Shown: piece after piece, positions 13,591 through 22,918 of the stretch
Position numbering within the stretch: the first letter of the stretch is position 1
Layout: the number at the start of each line of letters is the position of its first letter
NCBI GenBank assembly: GCA_947044405.1
Contig: CAMRHE010000021.1
Coordinates: forward strand, 9,904,501 to 9,968,500
Source of the DNA: Leptodactylus fallax
Lineage: Eukaryota; Chordata; Amphibia; Anura; Leptodactylidae
Length of the DNA stretch: 64,000 bases
Direction: 5' to 3'
Translations under genes and position numbers: made by a program
The notes under the pieces: model-generated
Databases searched by the model: none
Told to the model about the DNA's origin: nothing
Seen by the model: the letters and a program-made list of their open reading frames with translations, nothing else

Positions 13591-14037
13591 CACAGTGGTT
13601 GCTCCAGTTAATAGATAACCTCTTTTAAGGGTTTGTCTGGGCCAATTTTTTTTATGGCCACTTCACTGGTCTCCCCCATAGAGTGGCCTCTTCACTGGTC
13701 CCCCATACTGTATGGGGAACAGTGATGGGGCCATTATATTGTGTGGGAGAAGTGATGGGGGCTAACATCCTGTGTGATGCATATTAAAGGGATTGTCCAG
13801 GGTTAATCTTTTTTTTGGCCTTTGTTTGGGCCAAAAAAACCGGGTGGGGGGGGGGGGGGCCCCGGGCCCCCAAGGGGTGAAGCACACCCGCCGGGCCGCC
13901 CCCCCTGTACACAACACAGGGCCGGAAGCAGAAAACTCCATCCGCTGTATAGTTGCCCGGTGCCGTCACTGCAGCTCAGCTCCCGCTGACTTCAATAAGT
14001 GCTGAGATGCAGTGAAGGTGCCCGGCTAATATACAGT

Positions 14038-15009
14038 TGTAAGAGACAGCCAATGTTGTCCTAAGCTTCATTTGTCTGTATAAACTGTTAATGTTGAATG
14101 TATTTCTGTGATTCTGTTCCTTTAAAACAACACCCATTGTAATTGTGAACATGATGCTGGAGTGACTCCCCCCCCTTTTATGTCAGCTTGCCTGTTCTGC
14201 AGACAGAATGTGAGCAGAGAAGCAGGAAGTGACGAGACAGAGAGCAGCAGCCATCTTAGCAAGTGTTGTATTGAACTGGTGTGGAGATTTTTCTGTACAG
14301 CTAAGCTGTATCTTGGTCCAGAGACAAACAGAGTGTAAAGAGACAACAGGACTAGTGAGTCCACGTGAAAGGAACTGTGCTCAGTGGCTGATCAGTGAGA
14401 CTGACATTGTGACTGTGTATATGGATACCACAGATAGAGACTCGCAGTGCTGTTGATGTACTGGACAGCACCTGCTAAACCCCGGCTTACATCCCAGCTC
14501 AGTGTATGGATTCGGCAGGACTGTCAGTGTGCTGAGTGGAATCTGCTGTTGGATTACATTGCATTCATTGGGTTTCCCTGTTAAAGAGGACTTCATTTCT
14601 CCCAAGATCCTGATAACCGTGAGGAGAGGACGTTTCGCTATAAAAGAAAGGAACGACTTTGGGCCCCACCGCGCGCTTCTACAGACTGTAAGCGGTCCAC
14701 CTGGACCACTGGGGAAAAGGGGGTGCACCCAAATGTGAAGTCAGGGTCAGTTAGGGATAGTTTTGAGTATATTGTTCATTCAGTGTCCATACTGCAGAAG
14801 TGGACAGAGTAAAAGTAGAAACCATTGCAGAATTTGCCTTGAAATTGTTCATGCTATATTGTATATTTTGCTTGTCTTTAGCCCTGTCATTTTACCTTTA
14901 ACTAGCCTTTATTAACTTATAGTAAATATATATTTGTTTCTTGAACTACCGCGTGTGCGTTCATTTCTGGTTGCGGAGTCCAAACCACCTGCCTTGCTCT
15001 CGGTTCACA
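14038..15009 (+). repeat. 5' LTR, 972 bp
   Basis: It runs from TGTAAGAGACAGCC to CTCGGTTCACA and repeats almost exactly at 20222-21192. A TATAAAAG box lies at 14639-14646, a plausible promoter. The several 75-115 codon frames inside it are duplicated in the other LTR and have no recognisable product. Confidence 0.95.
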
Positions 15010-15012
15010 AAT

Positions 15013-15030
15013 TGGCGTAGTCGGCAGGAT
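15013..15030 (+). other. Primer-binding site matching tRNA-Ser 3' end
   Basis: The 18 bases TGGCGTAGTCGGCAGGAT lie three bases after the LTR. Their complement is the 3' end of a vertebrate tRNA-Ser of the AGA/TGA type, including the CCA tail, as I know that tRNA. Minus-strand DNA synthesis would start here. Confidence 0.85.
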
Positions 15031-15042
15031 CCGCTTACCAGA

Positions 15043-16068
15043 ATGGACGGTGACGCACCCGTTCGGGAGAATGGTGCTGGAGGAAGAATGCCAGCAGGGG
15101 CTATAATGAGTCAGTTAGCTAAATTTGATGGCAATAATATGTCAGTGAGTATGTGGGTGGAACAGATACGAATGATACAGCGAATGTACCAGACCGCACC
15201 AGAAGTACTAGTAGAGCTAGCAATATTGACATTACAAGGGGATGCTAAGACCACGGTGATACTGAGGCCATTTGAACAAAGGCAGACATTTGAGCAAGTA
15301 GTCCAGATTCTAGAAACCATCTATGGAGAAACTGCATTGCTGGGGTCTCTGCAGGCTCGGTTCTTCCAGAGGGTACAACAGGAGAATGAAAGCCTTCCCC
15401 AATATGCAAATGCCCTACAAGAACTGCTCCGAGATATTCAAGTGAAGGAAAGAGGGGGCTCGCCAGCCTTCTGTAACCCTGATCGGACTCTCCGTGACCA
15501 GTTTGTCCTGGGGATACGTGACGGCAGTTTAACTGTGACTATGCAGGATTTTATACGACGAGAGACTGATGCTAAATTCCATGATGTACAGGTAGAGGCC
15601 ATCTCCCGTGCCAATAGTATGGTCCCGAGGCCGCAGACCGCAGTTGGAGTTACTTTGTCACAGGGGGCTAGTTCTGGCTCAGAGACAGTAGAAAAGGGGA
15701 CGGTTAAAGAAATTCTCACAGTAATGCAGAAACTGCAAGAGCAAATGGAACACTTGCACACCCGTTGTGATGAACATTCTATGAAAATTGCAGACTTCCA
15801 GAAAACTGGAGGTGAAAGGGTGAGCCGTCCATACCCAGAAAATCAGAATCACCCACCACCCCGCTGGAGGGGTGAGGATAGGACCTACCGAAGGGGTCCA
15901 AATCATTTAGTGCAGTGCTCAGGAGAAATCGAAGGGGCTTACCGAAGGGGCCCAAACAGATGGCCAGAACGACGGGAGATACGCTGCTGGGAGTGTGGAC
16001 GGATGGGCCACGTTGCTGCTAGATGTCCAGAGCAGCGACAAACTTATGAGAGACCGCCGTTAAACTGA
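15043..16068 (+). CDS. gag: Gag polyprotein of the intact gypsy element
   Basis: This 341-residue product would form the virus-like particle and bind the element RNA. I start at MDGDAPVRENG, the first ATG after the primer-binding site. The longer open frame runs back into the LTR without an ATG. Residues ~20-230 look like a gypsy/PNMA-type capsid domain: hydrophobic helices, 'MWVEQIRMIQ', then 'RFFQRVQQENESLPQYANAL'. A basic, RGP-rich stretch follows. One CCHC zinc knuckle (CWECGRMGHVAARC, residues ~315-328) ends the protein. The last codons before the stop are TTA AAC TGA, part of a probable -1 frameshift site leading into pol. No stops or shifts interrupt it. Family confidence is high. Confidence 0.93.
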   Translation: MDGDAPVRENGAGGRMPAGAIMSQLAKFDGNNMSVSMWVEQIRMIQRMYQTAPEVLVELAILTLQGDAKTTVILRPFEQRQTFEQVVQILETIYGETALLGSLQARFFQRVQQENESLPQYANALQELLRDIQVKERGGSPAFCNPDRTLRDQFVLGIRDGSLTVTMQDFIRRETDAKFHDVQVEAISRANSMVPRPQTAVGVTLSQGASSGSETVEKGTVKEILTVMQKLQEQMEHLHTRCDEHSMKIADFQKTGGERVSRPYPENQNHPPPRWRGEDRTYRRGPNHLVQCSGEIEGAYRRGPNRWPERREIRCWECGRMGHVAARCPEQRQTYERPPLN

Positions 16069-16102
16069 AGTCCCCTGCTGCTGAAGGGCGTGTAGTAGGG
16101 GA
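16059..16102 (+). promoter_or_regulatory. Probable -1 ribosomal frameshift site between gag and pol
   Basis: The heptamer G TTA AAC (16059-16065) sits in the gag frame directly before the gag stop TGA. The pol frame is open across it, from 16050 on. Five bases after the heptamer, TCCCCT can pair with AGGGGA (16097-16102) around a 20-base loop. Heptamers of this pattern allow tandem tRNA slippage; GUUAAAC is used by an arterivirus. The other gypsy element in this window has the same heptamer and a better stem. Confidence 0.75.
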
Positions 16103-19100
16103 GACTGACAAGGAGACTATGTGGGGAGAATGCCCTGATGATGACCTGATCGCTGCAAGTCCTGTCATACAGGTGGAAATGGAGGGTATTCCGGTTACCG
16201 GGATGATTGACACGGGTTCCCAAGTAACGACCTTGAGTAGAGACTGTTATGAACGGTACTTCCGGCAACATGTGAAATATGATCCCCATACATTCGTACG
16301 AGTGGTCGCAGCTAACCAGTTACCAGTTCCGGTCGTGGGAGTGGCCTGGATGAATGTCCGGGTATGTGGCCAAGATCTAGGTAGGAAAGGCATTGTGGTG
16401 GTACAGGAGTCACATGAAGTAAAGGTCCCTGTCATTTTGGGGATGAATGTGTTAAAAGAATTAGATCAGATCCTCTTTGAAAAGAAAGGTCACGGTTATT
16501 GGAAAGAAACCACCACCCATCGGCCTACTCAAACAGCTTTCCAGCGGCTGATCCGGACATGTGGCTTACAGAAAAGTTCGGATGCGCAGCGTCCTCTGGC
16601 TCGAATTTCAGTTCCTTTGCATACAAAAGTTACACTGCCACCCAGTCGGGAGACAATAGTGTCTATGCCCGTAGGCACCTGTCGGAAACTAGAGGGCATA
16701 GCTGTGTTGGTAGAACCACTGCAGGCAGCCGAAGGAGGTGTTGATCCGCTAGTGGCCCGTTCCTTGGCAATAGTTCGCAATGGAAGAGTACCACTTCGAT
16801 GTGTAAACACTCAGGACCAGAGTGTGGACCTGACCCCAGGGAGGCTGCTGGCTAACATCTATGTGACTCCGGAGGAAGTAAGGAAAATAACTCCAATGCA
16901 GCTGAAGCCGACTGAAAGGGATGAGTGGACCGTAACTGTGTCCATGGGAGAAGATGAGGAACCCACCTCTGAATGGAATGGCCGTGCAATTCGAGAACAG
17001 ATGAAGATGGATGCAAGTTCATGTTCTCTGGAATGTGTGCAGAAGGTAGATGAGCTGTTGTGGGAGAACCAAGCCACCTTTGCACGGTATGCTGAAGATT
17101 TTGGATGTACCACAGGGATCTACCATGAGATTCCCACAGGAGACACCCCTCCAATTAGAGAGCGCTACCGACAAATTCCTCCACAGTTGTATCAGGAAGT
17201 GAAAGAACTGTTAGCTAAGATGCTACAGGGTGGGATCATCCAAGAAAGCCAGAGTCCCTGGGCGGCTCCTGTGGTGTTAGTAAGAAAAAAAGATGGGTCC
17301 ATCCGATTTTGCGTAGACTATCGGAAGTTAAACGCTTGCACCGTACGAGATTCCTACCCCTTGCCACGGATTGAGGAGTCCCTCTCAGCGCTAGGGAGAG
17401 CCCGGTACTTCTCCTCACTAGATCTGGCTAGTGGGTATTGGCAGGTGCCGATGGCCACAAAAGACAAGGAGAAGACAGCATTCATCTTGCCCATGGGACT
17501 ATACGAATTTAACCGGATGCCCTTCGGGTTGACAAACGCACCCGGAACGTTTCAGCGGTTGATGGAGAAATGTCTCGGTGACTTCAACTTTGAGTTCACT
17601 CTCATCTACTTGGATGACATTATAGTGTATTCTGCGACCTTTGAAGACCATCTCCACCAGTTGGGGCAAGTATTTCGAAGATTGCGGGAACATGGGCTCA
17701 AATTGAAACCCAGTAAATGTCGGTTGTTCCAATCTGAAATTGATTACTTGGGTCACCGCGTATCAGGAGAAGGGGTGAGACCATCAAGAGACAAGATAGC
17801 GGCTGTTCAAGATTGGCCAATACCGACTACCCTGCGAGAAGTGAGGGCGTTCCTTGGAGTAGCCGGTTACTATCGACGGTTTATTAAGGATTTCGCCAAG
17901 GTAGCAGCACCACTTAATGCTCTCCTACGAGGCACATCCGGTGGTCCAAAGAACCGGTCCGTGAAGTGGGGACCTGAACAGGAACAAGCCTTCCAGGCAT
18001 TAAAGGATGCACTGACAACAGCCCCAATCTTGGCATATGCTGATTACCACTTGCCGTTCCAGCTGTATACGGATGCAAGCCTGTATGGTCTTGGAGCAGT
18101 GCTTTCCCAGCTTCAGGATGGCCAGGAGAGGGTCATAGCGTACGGCAGCCGGTCTTTGAGAGATTCTGAAAGAAACCCCAAGAATTATAGTTCATTTAAG
18201 TTGGAGCTGTTGGCACTGGTATGGGCCATGACCGAGAAATTCTCTGAATATTTGACCGGTGCTGAAGTTTTAGTACTGACTGACAACAACCCACTAGCTC
18301 ACCTGGAAAATGCCAAGCTCGGGGCGTTAGAGCAGAGGTGGATAGCCCGAATGACTAAGTTCAATTACCGCATTAAGTATCGGTCCAAGACAGAGAACCA
18401 GAATGCTGACGGGCTTTCTAGGGTAACCGCCCAGACCCCCACAGAAGACGTGGATCATGAGTTGGAGCATGTGGAGGTGCCCGATTTCAGCAGATTTTCA
18501 CAGGCCTTGACCGCCACTAATCAGTTTGAGATGGAGGGGACTGAAATGGCTCCTTTCTTTGGTCCCTCACGACAGGAATGGGCACAGATACAACAGACCC
18601 ATGAGGGGCTGGCACAGATGATCAAGTGTGTTGAGAAAGGCCAGAAGCCCTGTAGAGAGGAAAGAGAACGACTGACACGTGAGATATTATCTGTTCTGAG
18701 TCAGTGGGAAAAGTTGGAGATGAAAAATGGAGTGCTATGCCGAAAGGTCTATTTACCTTCTGAGATCGACATTCGATACCAAATTGTGGTGCCTAGTGAA
18801 CTGGCTCGCTCCTTGGCAGTTGAGGCTCATAATAAGAATGGACATTTTGGTCATGAGAAGACCTTTCGTTGGTTACAGCGACTGATTTACTGCCCTGGTC
18901 TTCGTCAAATGGTCGAAGAAGTATGCCGCAGCTGTCGAACTTGTGAGATCCATAAGGCAATAGAACAGAGAGCTCCCCTGCAAACCATCGTGACCCAGGA
19001 ACCTTTAGAAATCGTCATGATAGACTATCTAATGGTGGGCCCATCCAATAGCGGACACCAGTATTGCCTCGTAATGGTGGATCACTTCACCAAATTTGCG

Positions 19101-20207
19101 GTGGTAACCGCCACCAAGGACCAGACAGCTGAGTCAGCAGCTCGTGCTCTGTGCCAAGATTTCATTCGAGTATATGGGTGCCCTAAACGCATCCACTCCG
19201 ACCAGGGTGCCTGCTTTGAGGGACACGTAATGAAAGAAGTTCAACGTATCTACGGGATAAAGAAGTCGCACACGACTCCATACCACCCTCAGGGAAATGG
19301 GGCCTGTGAAAGATTCAACAGAACTCTGCTACAGATGCTGCGGACTCTGGAGGAAGACAAGAAGTTACAGTGGCCTCAGTTCTTGTCTGAAATGGTGTGG
19401 GCCTATAACAATCAGGTCCATTCTACAACGGGGTACTCTCCTTATACACTTCTCTTTGGGCGGTCTGGGCGAAGTATAGGAGAATTACAGTTGAATGATG
19501 TGGATGGGTTCTCTCCGAGGGATCCAACCTCTTGGGTGCGGGCGCACCGGCAGAGACTTGAGACGATCCATCGATTGGTGCGGCAGCGCCTGCAAGAACA
19601 TCCCCATCCTGATAAGACCCCAGTGCAAGAAGCACCATTGCAACCAGGCGACCTGGTGCTAGTTCGTGTCAAGAAACCCCAAGGGAAATTGGAAAGCCGA
19701 TGGGAGGCTTTGCCGTATCGTGTTGTTGGCCGCAAGTATGCGAATGGGCCAGTGTACCAGGTCCAGAAAGAAGGAACTGATTGTGTTCGAGTACTTCACC
19801 GAAATATGTTGCGCCTGTGTCATTCTGAAGGGACAAATCATGATGGGCTTGCCAATGTGAATGAGCTCCCACAGTCAGAGAATGGAGGTGCGGAATGGGC
19901 CTCCGACGAGGAGGATGATTGTTGGCCGATCCCTGCTCCTGGGGATGTTCCACCTGTGACTACTGTATCTCCGGCCTGTGCCCCCTCTGGTGCGGAATCC
20001 GCTGGTCCTTCTCAGCCCATAGCTGCAGCACCCCATAATATACCACCGGTCCTCAGACGGACCACTAGGCCAAATGCTGGTATTCCCCCTGTTCGGTATG
20101 CGCAGGATGAGTTTGTTTGGCCTGCCATACATCGGTATACTACCACCCTGTGCATAAAAGTACAACCCTCTGGATATACAGTCATAGGCAGGGACTGCCA
20201 ATCTTAA
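16065..20207 (+). CDS. pol: Pol polyprotein: protease, RT, RNase H, integrase
   Basis: The enzyme set for reverse transcription and integration. I begin at the codon read after a -1 slip on the gag frame; the first ATG in frame is at 16119. Counting from that ATG, the protease active site is DTGS at residues 31-34. RT carries 'FCVDYRKLN', 'LPMGLYEFNRMPFGLTNAP' and YLDD at 497-500. RNase H has its first Asp in 'LYTDAS' at ~652. Integrase has the HHCC finger from His ~904 ('HNKNGHFGH' to 'CRSCRTC') and catalytic Asp ~969, Asp ~1028 and Glu ~1064, giving DD35E. A GPY/F-like segment ('GPVYQV') follows. There is no chromodomain. The frame is complete with no stop, unlike every other pol in the window. 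It probably overlaps gag by about 20 bases and depends on frameshifting for expression. Confidence 0.95.
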   Translation: MKSPAAEGRVVGETDKETMWGECPDDDLIAASPVIQVEMEGIPVTGMIDTGSQVTTLSRDCYERYFRQHVKYDPHTFVRVVAANQLPVPVVGVAWMNVRVCGQDLGRKGIVVVQESHEVKVPVILGMNVLKELDQILFEKKGHGYWKETTTHRPTQTAFQRLIRTCGLQKSSDAQRPLARISVPLHTKVTLPPSRETIVSMPVGTCRKLEGIAVLVEPLQAAEGGVDPLVARSLAIVRNGRVPLRCVNTQDQSVDLTPGRLLANIYVTPEEVRKITPMQLKPTERDEWTVTVSMGEDEEPTSEWNGRAIREQMKMDASSCSLECVQKVDELLWENQATFARYAEDFGCTTGIYHEIPTGDTPPIRERYRQIPPQLYQEVKELLAKMLQGGIIQESQSPWAAPVVLVRKKDGSIRFCVDYRKLNACTVRDSYPLPRIEESLSALGRARYFSSLDLASGYWQVPMATKDKEKTAFILPMGLYEFNRMPFGLTNAPGTFQRLMEKCLGDFNFEFTLIYLDDIIVYSATFEDHLHQLGQVFRRLREHGLKLKPSKCRLFQSEIDYLGHRVSGEGVRPSRDKIAAVQDWPIPTTLREVRAFLGVAGYYRRFIKDFAKVAAPLNALLRGTSGGPKNRSVKWGPEQEQAFQALKDALTTAPILAYADYHLPFQLYTDASLYGLGAVLSQLQDGQERVIAYGSRSLRDSERNPKNYSSFKLELLALVWAMTEKFSEYLTGAEVLVLTDNNPLAHLENAKLGALEQRWIARMTKFNYRIKYRSKTENQNADGLSRVTAQTPTEDVDHELEHVEVPDFSRFSQALTATNQFEMEGTEMAPFFGPSRQEWAQIQQTHEGLAQMIKCVEKGQKPCREERERLTREILSVLSQWEKLEMKNGVLCRKVYLPSEIDIRYQIVVPSELARSLAVEAHNKNGHFGHEKTFRWLQRLIYCPGLRQMVEEVCRSCRTCEIHKAIEQRAPLQTIVTQEPLEIVMIDYLMVGPSNSGHQYCLVMVDHFTKFAVVTATKDQTAESAARALCQDFIRVYGCPKRIHSDQGACFEGHVMKEVQRIYGIKKSHTTPYHPQGNGACERFNRTLLQMLRTLEEDKKLQWPQFLSEMVWAYNNQVHSTTGYSPYTLLFGRSGRSIGELQLNDVDGFSPRDPTSWVRAHRQRLETIHRLVRQRLQEHPHPDKTPVQEAPLQPGDLVLVRVKKPQGKLESRWEALPYRVVGRKYANGPVYQVQKEGTDCVRVLHRNMLRLCHSEGTNHDGLANVNELPQSENGGAEWASDEEDDCWPIPAPGDVPPVTTVSPACAPSGAESAGPSQPIAAAPHNIPPVLRRTTRPNAGIPPVRYAQDEFVWPAIHRYTTTLCIKVQPSGYTVIGRDCQS

Positions 20208-20221
20208 AGTGGGGGGGAATA
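20208..20221 (+). other. Polypurine tract before the 3' LTR
   Basis: AGTGGGGGGGAA lies directly after the pol stop and just before the 3' LTR. Plus-strand DNA synthesis would start here. Confidence 0.88.
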
Positions 20222-21192
20222 TGTAAGAGACAGCCAATGTTGTCCTAAGCTTCATTTGTCTGTATAAACTGTTAATGTTGAATGTATTTCTGTGATTCTG
20301 TTCCTTTAAGACAGCAGCCATTGTAATTGTGACATGATGCTGGAGTGACTCCCCCCCCTTTTATGTCAGCTTGCCTGTTCTGCAGACAGAATGTGAGCAG
20401 AGAAGCAGGAAGTGACGAGACAGAGAGCAGCAGCCATCTTAGCAAGTGTTGTATTGAACTGGTGTGGAGATTTTTCTGTACAGCTAAGCTGTATCTTGGT
20501 CCAGAGACAAACAGAGTGTAAAGAGACAACAGGACTAGTGAGTCCACGTGAAAGGAACTGTGCTCAGTGGCTGATCAGTGAGACTGACATTGTGACTGTG
20601 TATATGGATACCACAGATAGAGACTCGCAGTGCTGTTGATGTACTGGACAGCACCTGCTAAACCCCGGCTTACATCCCAGCTCAGTGTATGGATTCGGCA
20701 GGACTGTCAGTGTGCTGAGTGGAATCTGCTGTTGGATTACATTGCATTCATTGGGTTTCCCTGTTAAAGAGGACTTCATTTCTCCCAAGATCCTGATAAC
20801 CGTGAGGAGAGGACGTTTCGCTATAAAAGAAAGGAACGACTTTGGGCCCCACCGCGCGCTTCTACAGACTGTAAGCGGTCCACCTGGACCACTGGGGAAA
20901 AGGGGGTGCACCCAAATGTGAAGTCAGGGTCAGTTAGGGATAGTTTTGAGTATATTGTTCATTCAGTGTCCATACTGCAGAAGTGGACAGAGTAAAAGTA
21001 GAAACCATTGCAGAATTTGCCTTGAAATTGTTCATGCTATATTGTATATTTTGCTTGTCTTTAGCCCTGTCATTTTACCTTTAACTAGCCTTTATTAACT
21101 TATAGTAAATATATATTTGTTTCTTGAACTACCGCGTGTGCGTTCATTTCTGGTTGCGGAGTCCAAACCACCTGCCTTGCTCTCGGTTCACA
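20222..21192 (+). repeat. 3' LTR, 971 bp
   Basis: It is almost identical to the 5' LTR and is followed by the CAGT target duplication. The few differences cluster about 85-120 bp from its start. Confidence 0.95.
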
Positions 21193-21852
21193 CAGTGGAC
21201 AGAGCTTTCTGCTTCTGGCCCCGTATTGTGTACAGGACGGGCACCAGAAGTGGCTCTGTACAGCTGATCGGTCCGGGGTCAGCCCCGCACAGATCAGGTA
21301 TCTATGGCCTATTCTGAGGATAAATCATAACAAATTATGCCTGGAAAACCCCTTTAATATACCCCCCTAATGCGCCACACTTTAAAGAGGTTGTCCAGTA
21401 TAATTTTTTCTTTTTTTATAATTAGTCTGGGGGAGGTGAACCCCTCCCCCAAAAAAACAAAAACATACTAAACATACTCACCTATCCACGGTGCTCCGGT
21501 GTCAGCAGGTAACAGCACGGTGCGGTCCTGCAGCTCCGCTGTCATCTTTTGCCGGAAGTCCTCACAGGCTATGACGTCCGAGGTCCCTTACTTTAGGCCG
21601 CTGATTGGCCTCAGGGGTCACGTGACATCACAGGTAGTCACGTGCAGGGGGTACTTGCACTGGAAGAAAACAGAGCTGCAGGCTAAACCACGCTGGGAGA
21701 CACTGGGGGCAGGAGAGAGAGTTGTTTTTTTTTGTTTTGTTTTTCACCTGTGTAATTAAAAAAAAAAAAAATGTTATCTTGCACAACCCCTTTAATGTCC
21801 CCCAGGCTATTGGCCTCCATTAGTTATCATTTTGCCAATGCAATTGCATTGG

Positions 21853-22752
21853 CAGAGGTGTAACTAAGGTCTTGTGGGCCCGGTGCAAGCTTTTGTCCGG
21901 GGCCCCCTACCCCCTCCCTAGAGAGAATTCTTGATAGTGAAGGTTACGGGTGCTGCAGCGATATCTCAGATACTTGAAAGGGATACAACTATAGTACTCA
22001 CAACTGCAGTTATCAAGAATACAGTGAGTGAGCAGCGCAGCTCCTGGCATGTAAACAATACTGGGACAGTATAACATGCTCCACAGTGGCCCCCGCACAG
22101 CATTATATGCTCCGCAGTGGCCCCCACAGAGCATTATATTCTCCGCAGTGGCTCCCACACAGCATTATATGCTCCGCAGTGGCCCCCACACAGCATTATA
22201 TGCCAACAGTGGTCCCCACACAGCATTATATGCCCACAGTCCCCCCCCCCCCAGAGCCGATGCTATTATTATACTCTTGGATCTCCTCAGTCCCCAGAAT
22301 ATAATAGGTAGAGGACCAGGAGAAGCGATTAAAAATAACAAACACTTATACTCACCTTGTCTTACCTCTCCGGGGCATCCTCGCTCCGTCCTGCTGTCTT
22401 TCTCATCTTCCTGTGTCCCTTGGTCGCCATGTCCCGTGCCCCAGACGTTACCGCTGTGGCCTTTGATTGGACCTCTGTGGTCACGTCGGATGTGATGACT
22501 TCATTACGCCGGCGCGCCCATGTCACCACTGGGGCCTAACCGCAGGACCCTGCAGTGAGGCCTGAAAAGTGCCGGAGATTATGCTGAACCCAGGACAGGT
22601 GAGTATTTTTTTTTTTTATTTTTTGTCACTTTCCCTGGGCTGGCATACCCTTTACATTATCAATAGGTATAGCGGTCAGGGAACCAGGCTTTCCCCGACC
22701 ACTATCATGGTAGTCCGGGGCCCCGGCCACTTCCAGCTTCCTTACGCCACTG
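21853..22752. mobile_element. Second hAT-like element nested inside hAT-A (900 bp)
   Basis: The left end is CAGAGGTGTAACTA and the right end, in reverse, is CAGTGGCGTAAGGA. Flanking octamers TGCATTGG (21845-21852) and TCCATTGG (22753-22760) match at seven of eight bases. It carries the minisatellite and a GC-rich palindromic core and has no coding frame. Element B has a matching end at 38990 in the same relative place, so the insertion predates amplification of the larger family. Confidence 0.72.
22080..22250. repeat. 31 bp minisatellite within hAT-A
   Basis: Five to six units of 'CAGTGGCCCCCACACAGCAT' plus TATATGCTCCG are present. They end in a run of C. It is the same monomer as the other arrays. 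Confidence 0.85.
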
Positions 22753-22918
22753 TCCATTGGTCAGGGGCCCGATCGGGACGGTCAGGGGCCTAATCAGGCT
22801 CCTGACTGTCCCGATCGGAACCCTGACCGTTGCATTGGCAAAATAAGGACTAAATATAGTCGGGGCTCGGGGCCCACTGGGGGATTCACCGGTTTCCAGG
22901 TGGGCCAGTCTAACCCTG

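Larger units (their letters stand above)
14038..21192 (+). mobile_element. Apparently intact Ty3/gypsy LTR retrotransposon (7.16 kb)
   Basis: Two direct LTRs beginning TG and ending CA flank one internal region. The internal order is primer-binding site, gag, pol (protease, RT, RNase H, integrase) and a G-rich polypurine tract. A 4 bp duplication CAGT flanks the whole (14034-14037 and 21193-21196). By eye the LTRs differ by three substitutions and one 1 bp indel, all within about 35 bp near the 5' end. There is no env frame and no chromodomain. Both coding frames are uninterrupted, so the copy is young and may be competent. A tRNA-Ser-type primer site fits Mag-like gypsy lineages, but I cannot assign the clade without a tree. 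Confidence 0.96.
12958..22918. mobile_element. hAT-like non-autonomous element A, itself carrying a gypsy insertion
   Basis: The left end reads CAGTGTCGGACTGGG and the right end, in reverse, reads CAGGGTTAGACTGGCC. Exact 8 bp duplications flank it. Without the 7.16 kb gypsy insertion it is about 2.8 kb. No transposase-like frame is present. The interior has large palindromes (13310-13590, and one split by the gypsy element near 14037/21193), a 31 bp minisatellite, and a second hAT-like element (21853-22752). Element B at 38868-41868 has the same ends and interior in the opposite orientation. The hAT label comes from the 8 bp duplication and CAG ends, not from a protein. Confidence 0.88.

Noticed and set aside
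14229..14738. Frames of 75, 115 and 78 codons repeated exactly at 20412-20921
   Set aside because: They lie in the two LTRs of the gypsy element and are duplicated with it; no domain is seen.
19669..20321. Minus-strand frames of 94 and 148 codons
   Set aside because: Shadows opposite the pol frame and LTR.
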